Source: Streptomyces sp. NBC_01276
GTDB lineage: Bacteria > Actinomycetota > Actinomycetes > Streptomycetales > Streptomycetaceae
Direction: 5' to 3'
Assembly (NCBI RefSeq): GCF_041435355.1
Contig: NZ_CP108442.1
Coordinates: forward strand, 5,950,501-6,014,500
Length of the DNA: 64,000 nucleotides
In this document: piece after piece, positions 49,301 through 56,466 of the stretch
Layout: the number at the start of each line of letters is the position of its first letter
Numbering within the stretch: the stretch's first letter is position 1
The notes under the pieces: generated by a model
What the model saw: only the letters and a program-made list of their open reading frames with translations
Told to the model about the DNA's origin: nothing
The model's database searches: none
Translations under genes and position numbers: made by a program

Positions 49301-50300
49301 GGGTGAAGGCGTCCCGGATCCGCAGCCGGACCTCCTCGCCGATGGCCGGCATGGAGGTGACCTCGCCCCCGGTGACCACCGTGGTGAGCCGTTCGAAGGC
49401 GGAGAGCAGGGAGTTGGTGAGCCCGGCCTCGTCGCCGAAGGTGGCCAGGGTCTCCTCGTAGGCGTAGTAGGGCCGGTAGGGGATCTCCACCGCGCCCCAG
49501 TAGGAGGTGAGTTCGTCCCCGACCAGGCCGTTCGGGAAGCGGTCGAACTTGATCCGGGCCAGGGCGCGGCCCGCGTCGGCCTTCTCCTTCTCGCCCTCGT
49601 CGATCCGCATCGGGACCGGGTAGATCTTGATGCCGCGGTCGTTGAACCGCTCGTCGATCTGCCGGGCGACGGAGGCGGCGCCGTCGATGGACTGGTCGGA
49701 GAGGGTGAAGCAGTCGACCAGGACGTCGGGCAGGTGGACGGTGCAGATGTCGGCGATGTCGGACAGCCCGGTGCGGCTGTCGATCAGGACGTAGTCGTAG
49801 TTCTTCTTCATGTCGGCCCGCAGCGCGTCGAAGAAGAGGCCGCCGCCGAGCCGGTCGTAGAAGTTGTCCCAGTCGAAGGTGGAGACGGTCGCCGAGTACT
49901 CGCGGTTCTGCCTGCCCGCCGAGACGAAGTCCAGGGTGCCGCCGTCGGGGAACTCCCAGCCCAGGTTCTCGGGGGTGAGGGAGACGGCGTGCGGCTGGAT
50001 CCGGGCGTAGTCCCTGTGCCAGTCGTCGGCGCGCTGCACGGGGCTGGTGGCCGCCCAGGCGTACTCGCTGATCAGGTCGATGACCCCGGTGGTGGCCCCG
50101 AGCGTGGAGGGATCGAGGAAGGGGTGGAAGAACCGGTGCAGGCCCGGGGCCTCCAGGTCCCAGTCCACGGCGAGGACCCGCTTGCCGTTGGCGGCGAGGA
50201 TCCACGCGGTGTTGGCCAGAGCCATCGTGCGGCCGGTTCCGCCCTTGTAGGAATAGAAGGTGACGATGCGTCCGTCTCGGCTGTCACGACTGGCTGTCAT
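46314..50300 (-). CDS. fxsT: FxSxx-COOH system TPR protein FxsT
   Basis: A 1328-residue multidomain protein. Domain 1 (about 10-300): a ParA/MinD-like ATPase with YSYKGGTGRTMALANTAW (Arg in place of the final P-loop Lys), VLAVDWDLEAPG and VLIDSRTGLSDIAD. Domain 2 (about 335-430): a TIR-like fold starting PADLFLSYVAENRMWADWIE. Domain 3 (about 525-800): an NB-ARC NTPase with TLYGLGGVGKTQVALEYV and LLVFDNADDPE. Domain 4 (about 900-1320): a long array of TPRs, many of the TPR_10/TPR_12 kind (repeated HPYTL, HPHT, NLA motifs). This architecture and its neighbours identify it as FxsT of the FxSxx-COOH RiPP systems. It overlaps fxsC by 17 bases. Its role is unknown; a STAND-type switch is inferred. 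Confidence 0.88.
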   Translation of the reverse strand: MTASRDSRDGRIVTFYSYKGGTGRTMALANTAWILAANGKRVLAVDWDLEAPGLHRFFHPFLDPSTLGATTGVIDLISEYAWAATSPVQRADDWHRDYARIQPHAVSLTPENLGWEFPDGGTLDFVSAGRQNREYSATVSTFDWDNFYDRLGGGLFFDALRADMKKNYDYVLIDSRTGLSDIADICTVHLPDVLVDCFTLSDQSIDGAASVARQIDERFNDRGIKIYPVPMRIDEGEKEKADAGRALARIKFDRFPNGLVGDELTSYWGAVEIPYRPYYAYEETLATFGDEAGLTNSLLSAFERLTTVVTGGEVTSMPAIGEEVRLRIRDAFTRRRPALPADLFLSYVAENRMWADWIESVLTRAGFRVVPRDVSAERVPDAAAAGAPGDTLGAGISVDTAARTVVLLSSAYLKSARAVDVWNRAAAEDPTGGRRQLVPLRVGDVRLATPYIDRNPVDLFRLDEVHATTALLRAVERPMALPESVASASQPGPRFPGTVPKIWNAPPRNPGFTGRSIVLERMRDQLGGGMAVVLPQPQTLYGLGGVGKTQVALEYVHRFMADYDLVWWISSEQTDDVVAALAELAVRLGAQTGEDMSAASQEAIDLLRRGVPSSRWLLVFDNADDPETLKRFFPPGGPGHVLVTSRNQSWSQYGDALPVDVFLREESIEHLQRRAPGLTKDDAEQVAVAVGDLPLAVEQAGAWIAETATPVSEYLEQLAQQAARVLGLNQPPGYPEPVAATWNVSIERLQSRSPAAVRLLQLCAFFAPEPISANLLYSKEMIDALKPYDSSLQEKLVLGRVIREIGRFAMAKVDQVSNSIQVHRLVQAVIRAQLSEEEQREARHAVHRILAGARPDDDEPIDNPATWPRFNTIWPHLSPSEARFCKEPETRRLLIDRVRYLWKRGDFKAAYALGEELRESWREMLGSDDLQYLYLRFHLSNILRSQGRFVEAKELDEVTLERQRTALGPSHPHTYMTTSGLAMDLGALGRYGEAMELATAAHEGFGQIFHEAHPRTLAAANNLALNLRMVGQYARAREIDQEVFDRRTEVLGPDHPYTLSSAQNLARDLREVGRYDDSVQLLSRTYDIYKRTLGRAFPGTLSAAKNLAVSLRRAGELEDALRLTTATRNRYRAKYTSVNPDLLACELNLASDLFATGDPGAARDLAQEVVDEYMKVPGEKHPYTLAALNNLAVFHWGTGAAETAEPMLRQTIRSMREVLGDNHPHTVFAHLNLANARADLGDPEGALELERIAVMRLREALGAHHPETLASASNMAVSLDMMGRKEEAARVRAEAVAELTRLLGEDHGLTRYARDERRVHRDLEPLAV

Positions 50301-51696
50301 CCGCGTCCCCCCGGTCGGTGTCGGTGCTGTCGTTGTCTGCGTCGGACCCGTCCGCCCCGGCGGGTCCGTCCGCCCCGTCGGGCCCGCGTTGCACGGTGGG
50401 CGGGAAGGGCGCCGGAGGCGGTACGGGCGGTCCGCCCATGCCCATCGGCCCCAGCAGGCGGGGGCGTTCGGTGTGGGTGTTCCCGGCCGGCAGGTACACC
50501 TGGGCGTGTCTGAGGAACTGCTGGGCGGCGGCTTCGACCACCTGCGGCAGGATCTGCCCGAGGGTCTCCATGTTGGCCACGCCGTTCGCGGCGGCCCGGC
50601 AGGCGGCCCGGCCCTGGCCCATCTTGACGGGCAGGGTCTCCTCCAGCCGCCGTGCCAGCTCGGTCTCCTTCGCGCGGCTCTGGTGGTCGTACCGGTTCCA
50701 CGGCACGACCACGTTGATCCACGGCCGGTGCTCCTGGTCGAAGGCGGCGAGCCGCTGGCGCCGGTGCTCGTCCTCCACCGCCCAGCGGTCGACGATCAGG
50801 ATCTCCGGCCGGGTGGGCGGCTGCTTGCTGTCGAAGTGTCCGGCCTCGTCGTCGAAGGAGGACATCGTGGTCTGGTAGTTGAGGTTCTTGACGAGGTCCT
50901 CGGCCACGTACGCGATCGGCATCCGGGCCACCGGGTGGTACGGGTTCCACTCCAGGGCGCTCTCCCCGTAGTACTCGGGGCTGCGCCCCGCCGGCAGGTC
51001 GTGCCGGGAGGCGGCGGCGACGGTCACGTGCAGGGTGCGGGCGGGGCCGCCGCCCGGGCCGGCGGCGTGCCGCCCCCCGGCGGGTCCGAAGGCGCTGGGC
51101 ACCAGCCGGTAGTCGAGCGGGCGGACGGGGTCGAGGCGGACGGTCTCGGCGACCCGCACGATCCGCCGGGCCAGCTCGTAGACGGCCTGCTCGTACTGCT
51201 CGGCGTACCCGCGGAGTTTGATCAGCCCGTACAGCCCGTCGGTGACGTAGCGTTCGCCGAAGGTGTTGTGGTTGAACTGCAGCCGTTCGGCCGGGCCCGG
51301 GAGCTGTGAGGGGGGGACGGGAACCCACAGGGCGGGGACGATGGCCTCGGCCCGCTGGTTGCTGAGCGCGCCGTGCTGGATGGCGCGCTGCGCGAAGGCG
51401 AACCACTCCTTCCCGCACATCTCACTGGCGAAGTACCGCGGCGAGAACAGGGGAACGAAGACCCGGCAGGTGGCGAGTGCCGCCCCGAGCCGCTCCGACC
51501 AGCCCTCGCCGCTGCGTATCTCCCGGTCCATGAAGCCGGCCTCGGATCCCGCGGGCAGATCGGTCAGCGCCATGATGTGGTTGCAGAGGTCACGGAACAG
51601 GCGCTCCACCCACATGTCGGGATCGGGTCCTCCCGGCCCGAACCTCGGTGTATGCGCATAACTGAGAAAAAAGTACGGCTGCACTGATGCGGGCAC
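50284..51696 (-). CDS. fxsC: TIR-like protein FxsC
   Basis: A TIR-like protein of about 470 residues. The N-terminal TIR fold begins QPYFFLSYAHTPRF and includes AGSEAGFMDREIRSGEGW (an acidic site where catalytic TIR domains carry Glu) and CRVFVPLFSPRYFASEMCGKEW. The C-terminal half (from about 220) is an alpha/beta domain with PEILIVDRWAVEDE and NVVVPWNRYDHQSR, then a Pro/Asp-rich tail. GTG at 51696 was chosen because homologues start just before the YFFLSYAH strand; starts at 51756, 51735 and 51684 are possible. It overlaps fxsT. Whether this TIR cleaves NAD is unknown. Confidence 0.86.
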   Translation of the reverse strand: MPASVQPYFFLSYAHTPRFGPGGPDPDMWVERLFRDLCNHIMALTDLPAGSEAGFMDREIRSGEGWSERLGAALATCRVFVPLFSPRYFASEMCGKEWFAFAQRAIQHGALSNQRAEAIVPALWVPVPPSQLPGPAERLQFNHNTFGERYVTDGLYGLIKLRGYAEQYEQAVYELARRIVRVAETVRLDPVRPLDYRLVPSAFGPAGGRHAAGPGGGPARTLHVTVAAASRHDLPAGRSPEYYGESALEWNPYHPVARMPIAYVAEDLVKNLNYQTTMSSFDDEAGHFDSKQPPTRPEILIVDRWAVEDEHRRQRLAAFDQEHRPWINVVVPWNRYDHQSRAKETELARRLEETLPVKMGQGRAACRAAANGVANMETLGQILPQVVEAAAQQFLRHAQVYLPAGNTHTERPRLLGPMGMGGPPVPPPAPFPPTVQRGPDGADGPAGADGSDADNDSTDTDRGDADDSQS

Positions 51697-51775
51697 ACGA
51701 CCCCCGTCCCGAAGATGCGAGCGAAGAAACATCATTCCGGAGCTGCTTCGCCACATCCCCTCATCGTTCAGTCAA

Positions 51776-52771
51776 TCAGCGTCTGTTTTCGGTCATCCAG
51801 TCCAGGGCGTGATCGACGGCCTCCGGAATCGAGAAGAGCGCGGCGGGTGCCCCTCCCACCCGGCCGCGGCGCACCCGGGAATCGGGGAATGCCCCGCCGA
51901 TCTCCGCGAAATCACCGTCGTCCAGCCTGACGTCCTCGTACGAGGTCCACGCCCCCTCACGTCCTCCCCCGTGCGGACCCCCCGGCAGGTTCACCTTCAC
52001 CACACAGTCGTACATGCGCAAGGGGGGCTTCGGAATTCGATACTCCGCGAGATGGAAAGCGGTACAGGCGGAAAATCCCACATTGATCATGAGTACCTGC
52101 CCTCCCTCCCAGCACAGCTTTCCCAGGGGGGAGTCCTCGCCCAGATGGCTTTCCAGCCGGTGTTCCGCACAGAGCCGGTGCGCGTCGGCCCCGAGCGCCG
52201 CGAAGGAGGTCTGCGGATGGGCGCTGCGGGCGGCCCCCGGGGTGGTGCGGACCGTCTCGGCCAGGACGCCCACGCCCTCGCTGGGCGTGCGCTCCGGATC
52301 GAAGGCGGGCATGCGGGAGCGGAACTCCTTCACCTCCCGCTCGCCCAGGCCCGCGATCCGGGCCAGGTGGGAGGTGGAGGTGAGGGAGTTCGAGGCGGTG
52401 AAGGCGGGGACCACCAGGGTGCCGCCGGGGCCGAGCACCCCCCGCAGGGCGTCCCGCAGGGCCTCGGCGCGCAGACCGGTCCCGCGCAGGGCGGCGTGCA
52501 CCAGCAGCCGCTGACGGGGGCGCACCCCGAGGAGGCGGAGCTGCACGGCCAGTGCGAGGGCCCCCACGGGCGGGGCCGCCGGTAACGACCGCTCGGGCGG
52601 GGGCGGTCCGGACGGGGGCGGTCCGGGCGGTCCGCTCCGGCCGGACGGGCCGTGGGTCGGGCCGGGCGGTCCGTCGGTCCGGCGGGGCGGTCCGTCGGTC
52701 CGGCGGGGCGGTCCGTCGGTCCGGCCGGGCGGTCCGTCGGTCCGGCGGGGGCCGGGGCCGGGGGCCGTCAC
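51776..52771 (-). CDS. AAC(3)-family N-acetyltransferase in the fxs operon
   Basis: A 331-residue protein of the aminoglycoside 3-N-acetyltransferase fold (Antibiotic_NAT). The motifs LLVHAALRGTG, GVLGPGGTLVVPAFTASNSL, AHPQTSFAALG and HLGEDSPLGKL are characteristic. The first 60 residues are a Pro/Gly/Arg-rich repeat. Its GTG start overlaps the fxsB stop (GTGA) and fxsC follows 79 bases later, so it belongs to the fxs operon. Acetylation of the modified peptide, or protection from an aminoglycoside-like product, are both possible; drug resistance should not be assumed. Confidence 0.83.
   Translation of the reverse strand: MTAPGPGPRRTDGPPGRTDGPPRRTDGPPRRTDGPPGPTHGPSGRSGPPGPPPSGPPPPERSLPAAPPVGALALAVQLRLLGVRPRQRLLVHAALRGTGLRAEALRDALRGVLGPGGTLVVPAFTASNSLTSTSHLARIAGLGEREVKEFRSRMPAFDPERTPSEGVGVLAETVRTTPGAARSAHPQTSFAALGADAHRLCAEHRLESHLGEDSPLGKLCWEGGQVLMINVGFSACTAFHLAEYRIPKPPLRMYDCVVKVNLPGGPHGGGREGAWTSYEDVRLDDGDFAEIGGAFPDSRVRRGRVGGAPAALFSIPEAVDHALDWMTENRR
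52665..52748. repeat. Four tandem 21-bp repeats
   Basis: Units 52665-52685, 52686-52706, 52707-52727 and 52728-52748 are nearly identical. On the minus strand, in frame, they encode repeats of R-T-D-G-P-P-x at the N terminus of the acetyltransferase. Copy number could vary between strains without frameshift. Confidence 0.85.
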
Positions 52772-55020
52772 GCGTCCACCGCCTTCAGCTCCCAGCGCAG
52801 CTCCTCCACGAGCCGCTTGCCGGTCACCGTCAGCTCGGCCGCCCCCGACAGCCGGTCGAGGGCCCGGTGGATGCGGTCCGCCCCGTCGGGCTCGTGCGTG
52901 GTGGTGGCCCGCCGGTACGCCTCCACCGCGACCCGCTCGTGCACGTCGGCCAGCAGCCGCGACACGGGGACCGGGCGGGTCCGCCACGGCGACGGGTGCT
53001 GCCAGGCCCCGTCCAGCGCGTACAGGTCGGCCACCTCCGTCAGCGCCCGCAACCGGGCCCGTCGCCGCCCGGTCAGCAGGGCCATCGCGGTCTCCCGCAC
53101 CCCGGCGCCGTACGGCACCCCGAGCGCGCCCGGCCCGTGCCGACCGGCCTCGCCCCAGCCACCGGCCCGCGGGCCGCCCGCCAGCGGGGTCAGGGTGCTC
53201 AGCCCCACCGCCGCCGCGCGGGCGAACACGGGGACGGTGCGGTGCAGGAGCGCCCAGGCCGCGTCGAGCCGGCCGCCCCACTCCCGCGCCTCGCCGGCGC
53301 CGAGCCGCAGCCGCGGCGGCCGGGCGAAGCAGTTGCGGTACGGGTCCAGGTCCTCCAGGGCCACCGGGTCGGCCCCGGGCCCCGGCGACCAGGTCCGTAC
53401 GGGCAGCCAGCGCGCGTCCCCCGCCTCCGGGCCGAAGCGGTGCTCGGTGCGCCCGTCCCGTACGGCGTACCCCTCGCCGGTGTGGTGCAGTGAGGCCCGC
53501 CCGTCCGTGCCGGGCTCCCCGAGCCGCAGCAGGCCCAGCGTCGGCAGGTACACCTCGCCGTCCCGGTAGGTCACCTCCGCCGGCAGCTCCAGCCCGCCCC
53601 GCAGCACCGCCGCGGCGGCCAGCGCGGCCAGCCGGCGGGCCGCGCCGGGCCCGTCCGCCCGCCCCTCCCGGAGGGCCTCCAGGGCCTCCAGCACCCAGGT
53701 CCGGGTGAACGGGTGGTCCAGTACGGCGTCCAGCGCGTCCGCGCCCGGCCGCCCGGCCGCCTCCACCGCGGCCAGCAGCTCCCAGGCCCGCGCCCGGTCG
53801 GGGTCCGGCGCGAGGTCGGCGTGCAGCCGGGCCAGCAGGACCCGGGTCAGCTCCTCCTGCGACCGGGCGAGCGCGCCCGCGTCGGCCAGCTCCGGGGCCG
53901 TCTCCCGGGCGGCGGTGCGGCCCTCCACGCCGTCCACCAGCTCGCGCAGGTCGGAGCAGTACACGGAGGGGTTGTCGAAGCCGCCCGGCTCCGCGTAGCG
54001 GTGGGTGTAGAGCCCGCCGCCGCACGAACGTACGACGGGGCAGCGCCGGCACGTACCGCTGACGCCCGCCAGGCCCAGTTGCCGGGCCCGTACCCCGGGA
54101 TGGGCCGCGACCAGGTCGAAGGGGTGGTCGAAGACGTTGAAGCCGGTGGCGGCGGCTCCCTCGAAGGCGGTCTTGAGGGAGTCGACCTGCTCCAGGGACC
54201 CGTCGGTCTCGACGACCACGAGGTCGGTCGGGGCCAGCCCCAGGGACTCCGTCAGGCTGGGACCGCCGCGCAGGGTGGACAGCAGGGACTCGAAGAGCCG
54301 TACGGGCACCGGCCGGTCCAGCCGGTCCCAGCGGTCGAAGACCCGCAGCAGCCAGCGCGCGTACGCGTCGGGCGCGCCGTCGGGCCGGACCGGCGGGGTC
54401 TGCCAGGTGGCGTGCGGGAGCAGGAAGTCGATCCGGGGCGGCTCCAGTTCGACCAGGGCGTCCAGGACGGCGCCGGGGTCGTTGGCCACGTCCACCGTGC
54501 ACAGGATGCCCTGGTAGAGGTGGCGGTAGGGCGCGGAGCGGAGCAGGTCGACCGCGGCCAGCACCAGGGGGTGGCTCGTACGGCCGTCCGCGAAGCGGCG
54601 GTGGCGGTCGTTGGCCGCGCGGTCCCCGTCGAGGGAGATGCCCACCCGGACGCCGTACTCGGCGAAGAGGTCCAGGTACCGGGGGCTCAGCTGGAGGCCG
54701 TTGGTGTGGATCCGCAGATCGAGGGCGGCCGTACCGGCGAGCGCACGGGTGAACTCCTCGCACACGAGCCGTAGTCGGCCGGGACCCGCCAACAGGGGTT
54801 CCCCTCCGTGGAGGATCACCGTGACGGAGGGGAGTTCATGGTCACGGGCATGTTCGGCGAGCCGCGACGCGGTCTGGGAAACGACCCCGGGGGAGATCAC
54901 TTTCGGCCGGGCTCGCCAGCTCTGATCTGCGTGTTCGTAGACATAGCAATGATCACAAGCGAGATCGCATCTGCTGTGAACCTTCAGGACGATCTCGCGG
55001 AATGCGATCAGGCCGGTCAT
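52768..55020 (-). CDS. fxsB: Radical SAM/SPASM peptide maturase FxsB
   Basis: A 750-residue cyclophane-forming maturase. The radical SAM cluster motif CDLACDHCYVY (C18, C22, C25) lies near the N terminus, and a SPASM region with CRRCPVVRSC near residue 327. FxsB enzymes join an aromatic ring carbon to a beta carbon in a three-residue motif of the precursor. The extra 350-residue C-terminal part resembles the HExxH-type hydroxylase domain fused to some FxsB proteins (LDPYRNCF, ADLYALDGAW, HPSPWRTRPVPVSRL), but the HExxH position (about residue 650) reads TGRRR. ATG start 29 bases after the fxsA stop; GTGA overlap with the acetyltransferase. Confidence 0.9.
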   Translation of the reverse strand: MTGLIAFREIVLKVHSRCDLACDHCYVYEHADQSWRARPKVISPGVVSQTASRLAEHARDHELPSVTVILHGGEPLLAGPGRLRLVCEEFTRALAGTAALDLRIHTNGLQLSPRYLDLFAEYGVRVGISLDGDRAANDRHRRFADGRTSHPLVLAAVDLLRSAPYRHLYQGILCTVDVANDPGAVLDALVELEPPRIDFLLPHATWQTPPVRPDGAPDAYARWLLRVFDRWDRLDRPVPVRLFESLLSTLRGGPSLTESLGLAPTDLVVVETDGSLEQVDSLKTAFEGAAATGFNVFDHPFDLVAAHPGVRARQLGLAGVSGTCRRCPVVRSCGGGLYTHRYAEPGGFDNPSVYCSDLRELVDGVEGRTAARETAPELADAGALARSQEELTRVLLARLHADLAPDPDRARAWELLAAVEAAGRPGADALDAVLDHPFTRTWVLEALEALREGRADGPGAARRLAALAAAAVLRGGLELPAEVTYRDGEVYLPTLGLLRLGEPGTDGRASLHHTGEGYAVRDGRTEHRFGPEAGDARWLPVRTWSPGPGADPVALEDLDPYRNCFARPPRLRLGAGEAREWGGRLDAAWALLHRTVPVFARAAAVGLSTLTPLAGGPRAGGWGEAGRHGPGALGVPYGAGVRETAMALLTGRRRARLRALTEVADLYALDGAWQHPSPWRTRPVPVSRLLADVHERVAVEAYRRATTTHEPDGADRIHRALDRLSGAAELTVTGKRLVEELRWELKAVDA

Positions 55021-55049
55021 TCCACCAGTCTAGAGCGCGGACTTCTCCG

Positions 55050-55214
55050 TCAGAGCGCAGAGTTGAAGATCGGTGTCTGAACGTGACGGCCGGATTCCGA
55101 GGGGAGGACCCGGCCGACCGCCGCGGCGGCGGAAGCGCTGCGCGCGTCGATCCGCGTGAGCGGGACCCGGCGGTCCTTGTCCGTGCTGGTCGGGGGGGTT
55201 GCGGAAGTGTTCAC
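55050..55214 (-). CDS. fxsA: FxsA: FxSxx-COOH RiPP precursor peptide
   Basis: A 54-residue peptide ending in Phe-Asn-Ser-Ala-Leu at the free C terminus, exactly the FxSxx-COOH pattern. The leader has Thr/Pro/Asp followed by VPLTRIDARSASAAAAVGRV, typical of FxsA. GTG at 55214 has GAGGA 8 bases upstream and was chosen over longer open starts (to 55322) that would cover the promoter. It lies immediately upstream of fxsB. The Phe-Asn-Ser motif is the predicted cyclophane site (Phe ring to Ser beta carbon), as established for the family. Confidence 0.88.
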   Translation of the reverse strand: MNTSATPPTSTDKDRRVPLTRIDARSASAAAAVGRVLPSESGRHVQTPIFNSAL

Positions 55215-55250
55215 GACACCGTCCTCGGGGAGGCCATCTGAAATGGGGGG

Positions 55251-55279
55251 AAATGACACCAGTGCGTCACTGCTGTCAA
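55251..55279 (-). promoter_or_regulatory. Putative fxs operon promoter
   Basis: On the minus strand, TTGACA (55279-55274), a 17-base spacer and TCATTT (55256-55251) lie 36 bases before the fxsA GTG. Further upstream, TTGAGA followed 16 bases later by TATAGA (within TTCTATAGAA, about 55339-55348) is a second candidate. The whole 267-bp gap to 55481 is AT-rich for this genome. Confidence 0.5.
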
Positions 55280-55481
55280 GCGTGGACTTTACTCGCCCAC
55301 ACCCCATTGGCAACCGAGACATGACGCCTGGTCAAGCGTTCTATAGAAAGCGTGGCGCAATTCTCAAGAGGGCGCATTCGGCCGTTCGCCGGAATGCAAG
55401 ATCCAATTTTCGGGCGGGGGCGTCCGGGGGCCGCCGGGGGCGCCCGGGGTCCGCGTCACCGCAGGTCGGTAGGTTGGGCGG

Positions 55482-56045
55482 ATGCCCACACCCCCCGTGA
55501 TCCTGCTGCTGTCCGGAAGTCTGCGCGCCGGGTCCTCCAACGACCGTGTGCTGCGCACCGCCCGCGAGGTGGCCGCGCTGGCCCCGGAGCCGATGGAGGC
55601 GGTCCTCTACGAAGGCCTCGGCGGGCTCCCGCACTTCAACCCCGACGACGACCACGACCCGCTGCCCGCCCCGGTGGCCGCACTGCGCGCCGCGATCGCC
55701 GGGGCGGCGGCGCTGCTGATCTGCGCCCCGGAGTACGCGGGCACCCTGCCCGGCTCCTTCAAGAACCTGCTGGACTGGACGGTCGGCGGCACCGAGATCT
55801 GCGACAAGCCCGTCGCCTGGGTGAACGCGGCGGCGCCCGGCCGGGGCGAGGGAGCGGCGGCCACCCTCCGGACGGTGCTCGGCTACACCGGCGCCGCCGT
55901 CGTGGACGAGGCCTGCGTCCGCGTCCCCGTCGGCGGTGGGGAGCCCGCCGCCGACGGCCTCCTGACGGACCCGGCGGCCCGGGAACGCCTCGCCGGGGTC
56001 CTCGCCCTGCTGGCCGCGGCCGCACGGGAGGCGGGCGACGCCTGA
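55482..56045 (+). CDS. NADPH-dependent FMN reductase family protein
   Basis: A 187-residue flavodoxin-fold oxidoreductase. The FMN phosphate loop LSGSLRAGSSNDRVLRTA (residues 9-26) and APEYAGTLPGSFKNLLDW (about 85-102) are hallmarks of the NAD(P)H-dependent FMN/quinone reductase family. Transcribed divergently from fxsA, with which it shares a promoter region. Whether it supplies electrons to the radical SAM enzyme is speculation; it may simply be a housekeeping flavoenzyme. Confidence 0.88.
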   Translation: MPTPPVILLLSGSLRAGSSNDRVLRTAREVAALAPEPMEAVLYEGLGGLPHFNPDDDHDPLPAPVAALRAAIAGAAALLICAPEYAGTLPGSFKNLLDWTVGGTEICDKPVAWVNAAAPGRGEGAAATLRTVLGYTGAAVVDEACVRVPVGGGEPAADGLLTDPAARERLAGVLALLAAAAREAGDA

Positions 56046-56118
56046 GGGCGGTCCGGGGACGGCGCCGCGCCCGCCCCCAGCGCCCCCGGCGCCCCCGCCG
56101 CGCCCCGACGGGGCCCGG

Positions 56119-56466
56119 CTAGGCCGCACCGGCGCCCGTCCCCGTACCGGATTCCGTACCCGTACCCGCACCCGTACCCGTACCGGCGGCCGTAGCCGTG
56201 CCCGTACCGGCGGCCGGGTCGGACCGGTCCCGCCTGACCTCCCGCAGGTACGCCAGCGCCTGCCGGCGGGACACCTCGCCCAGGAGCCGGTGTTCGTGGA
56301 GGCCCCGGCGGGCCTCGTTGCGGGCGTTGACGAGGGCCTCGGCCCGCAGGACCAGCAGGCCGGCGAACGCCGTCGCCGCGGCCGCCCACCAGGGGGCCCC
56401 GTCCAGTGCCACCGGGCCGGCCGCCAACAGGCCGCCGAGGGGGGCGAGAAGGCGTGTGACGGTCAT
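56119..56466 (-). CDS. Small membrane protein with Gly-Thr repeat tail
   Basis: A 115-residue protein. Two hydrophobic helices (about residues 6-22 and 28-46) precede a basic amphipathic stretch (ARNEARRGLHEHRLLGEVSR) and a C-terminal tail of Gly-Thr and Gly-Thr-Glu-Ser repeats encoded by CGTACC-type repeats. No family recognised. ATG at 56466 has GAGGAG 7 bases upstream. It is divergent from the HTH-NACHT gene across a shared 291-bp regulatory region, so the two may work together. Confidence 0.65.
   Translation of the reverse strand: MTVTRLLAPLGGLLAAGPVALDGAPWWAAAATAFAGLLVLRAEALVNARNEARRGLHEHRLLGEVSRRQALAYLREVRRDRSDPAAGTGTATAAGTGTGAGTGTESGTGTGAGAA

Noticed and set aside
46260-50513. A 1417-codon open frame antisense to fxsT
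   Set aside because: Composition mirrors the fxsT codons and the translation is Arg/Val/Gln-rich without motifs; fxsT has four recognisable domains.
51776-52771. Calling the AAC(3)-like gene an aminoglycoside resistance gene
   Set aside because: Its coupling to fxsB and place in a RiPP operon make another substrate more likely; fold alone does not show resistance.
51776-54763. Extension of the acetyltransferase frame far upstream through fxsB
   Set aside because: The upstream part is the shadow of fxsB; the GTG at 52771 overlapping the fxsB stop is the natural start.
55215-55322. Longer N terminus for FxsA
   Set aside because: The extra residues overlap the likely promoter (TTGACA at 55279-55274), have poor codon bias, and would make the leader unusually long.
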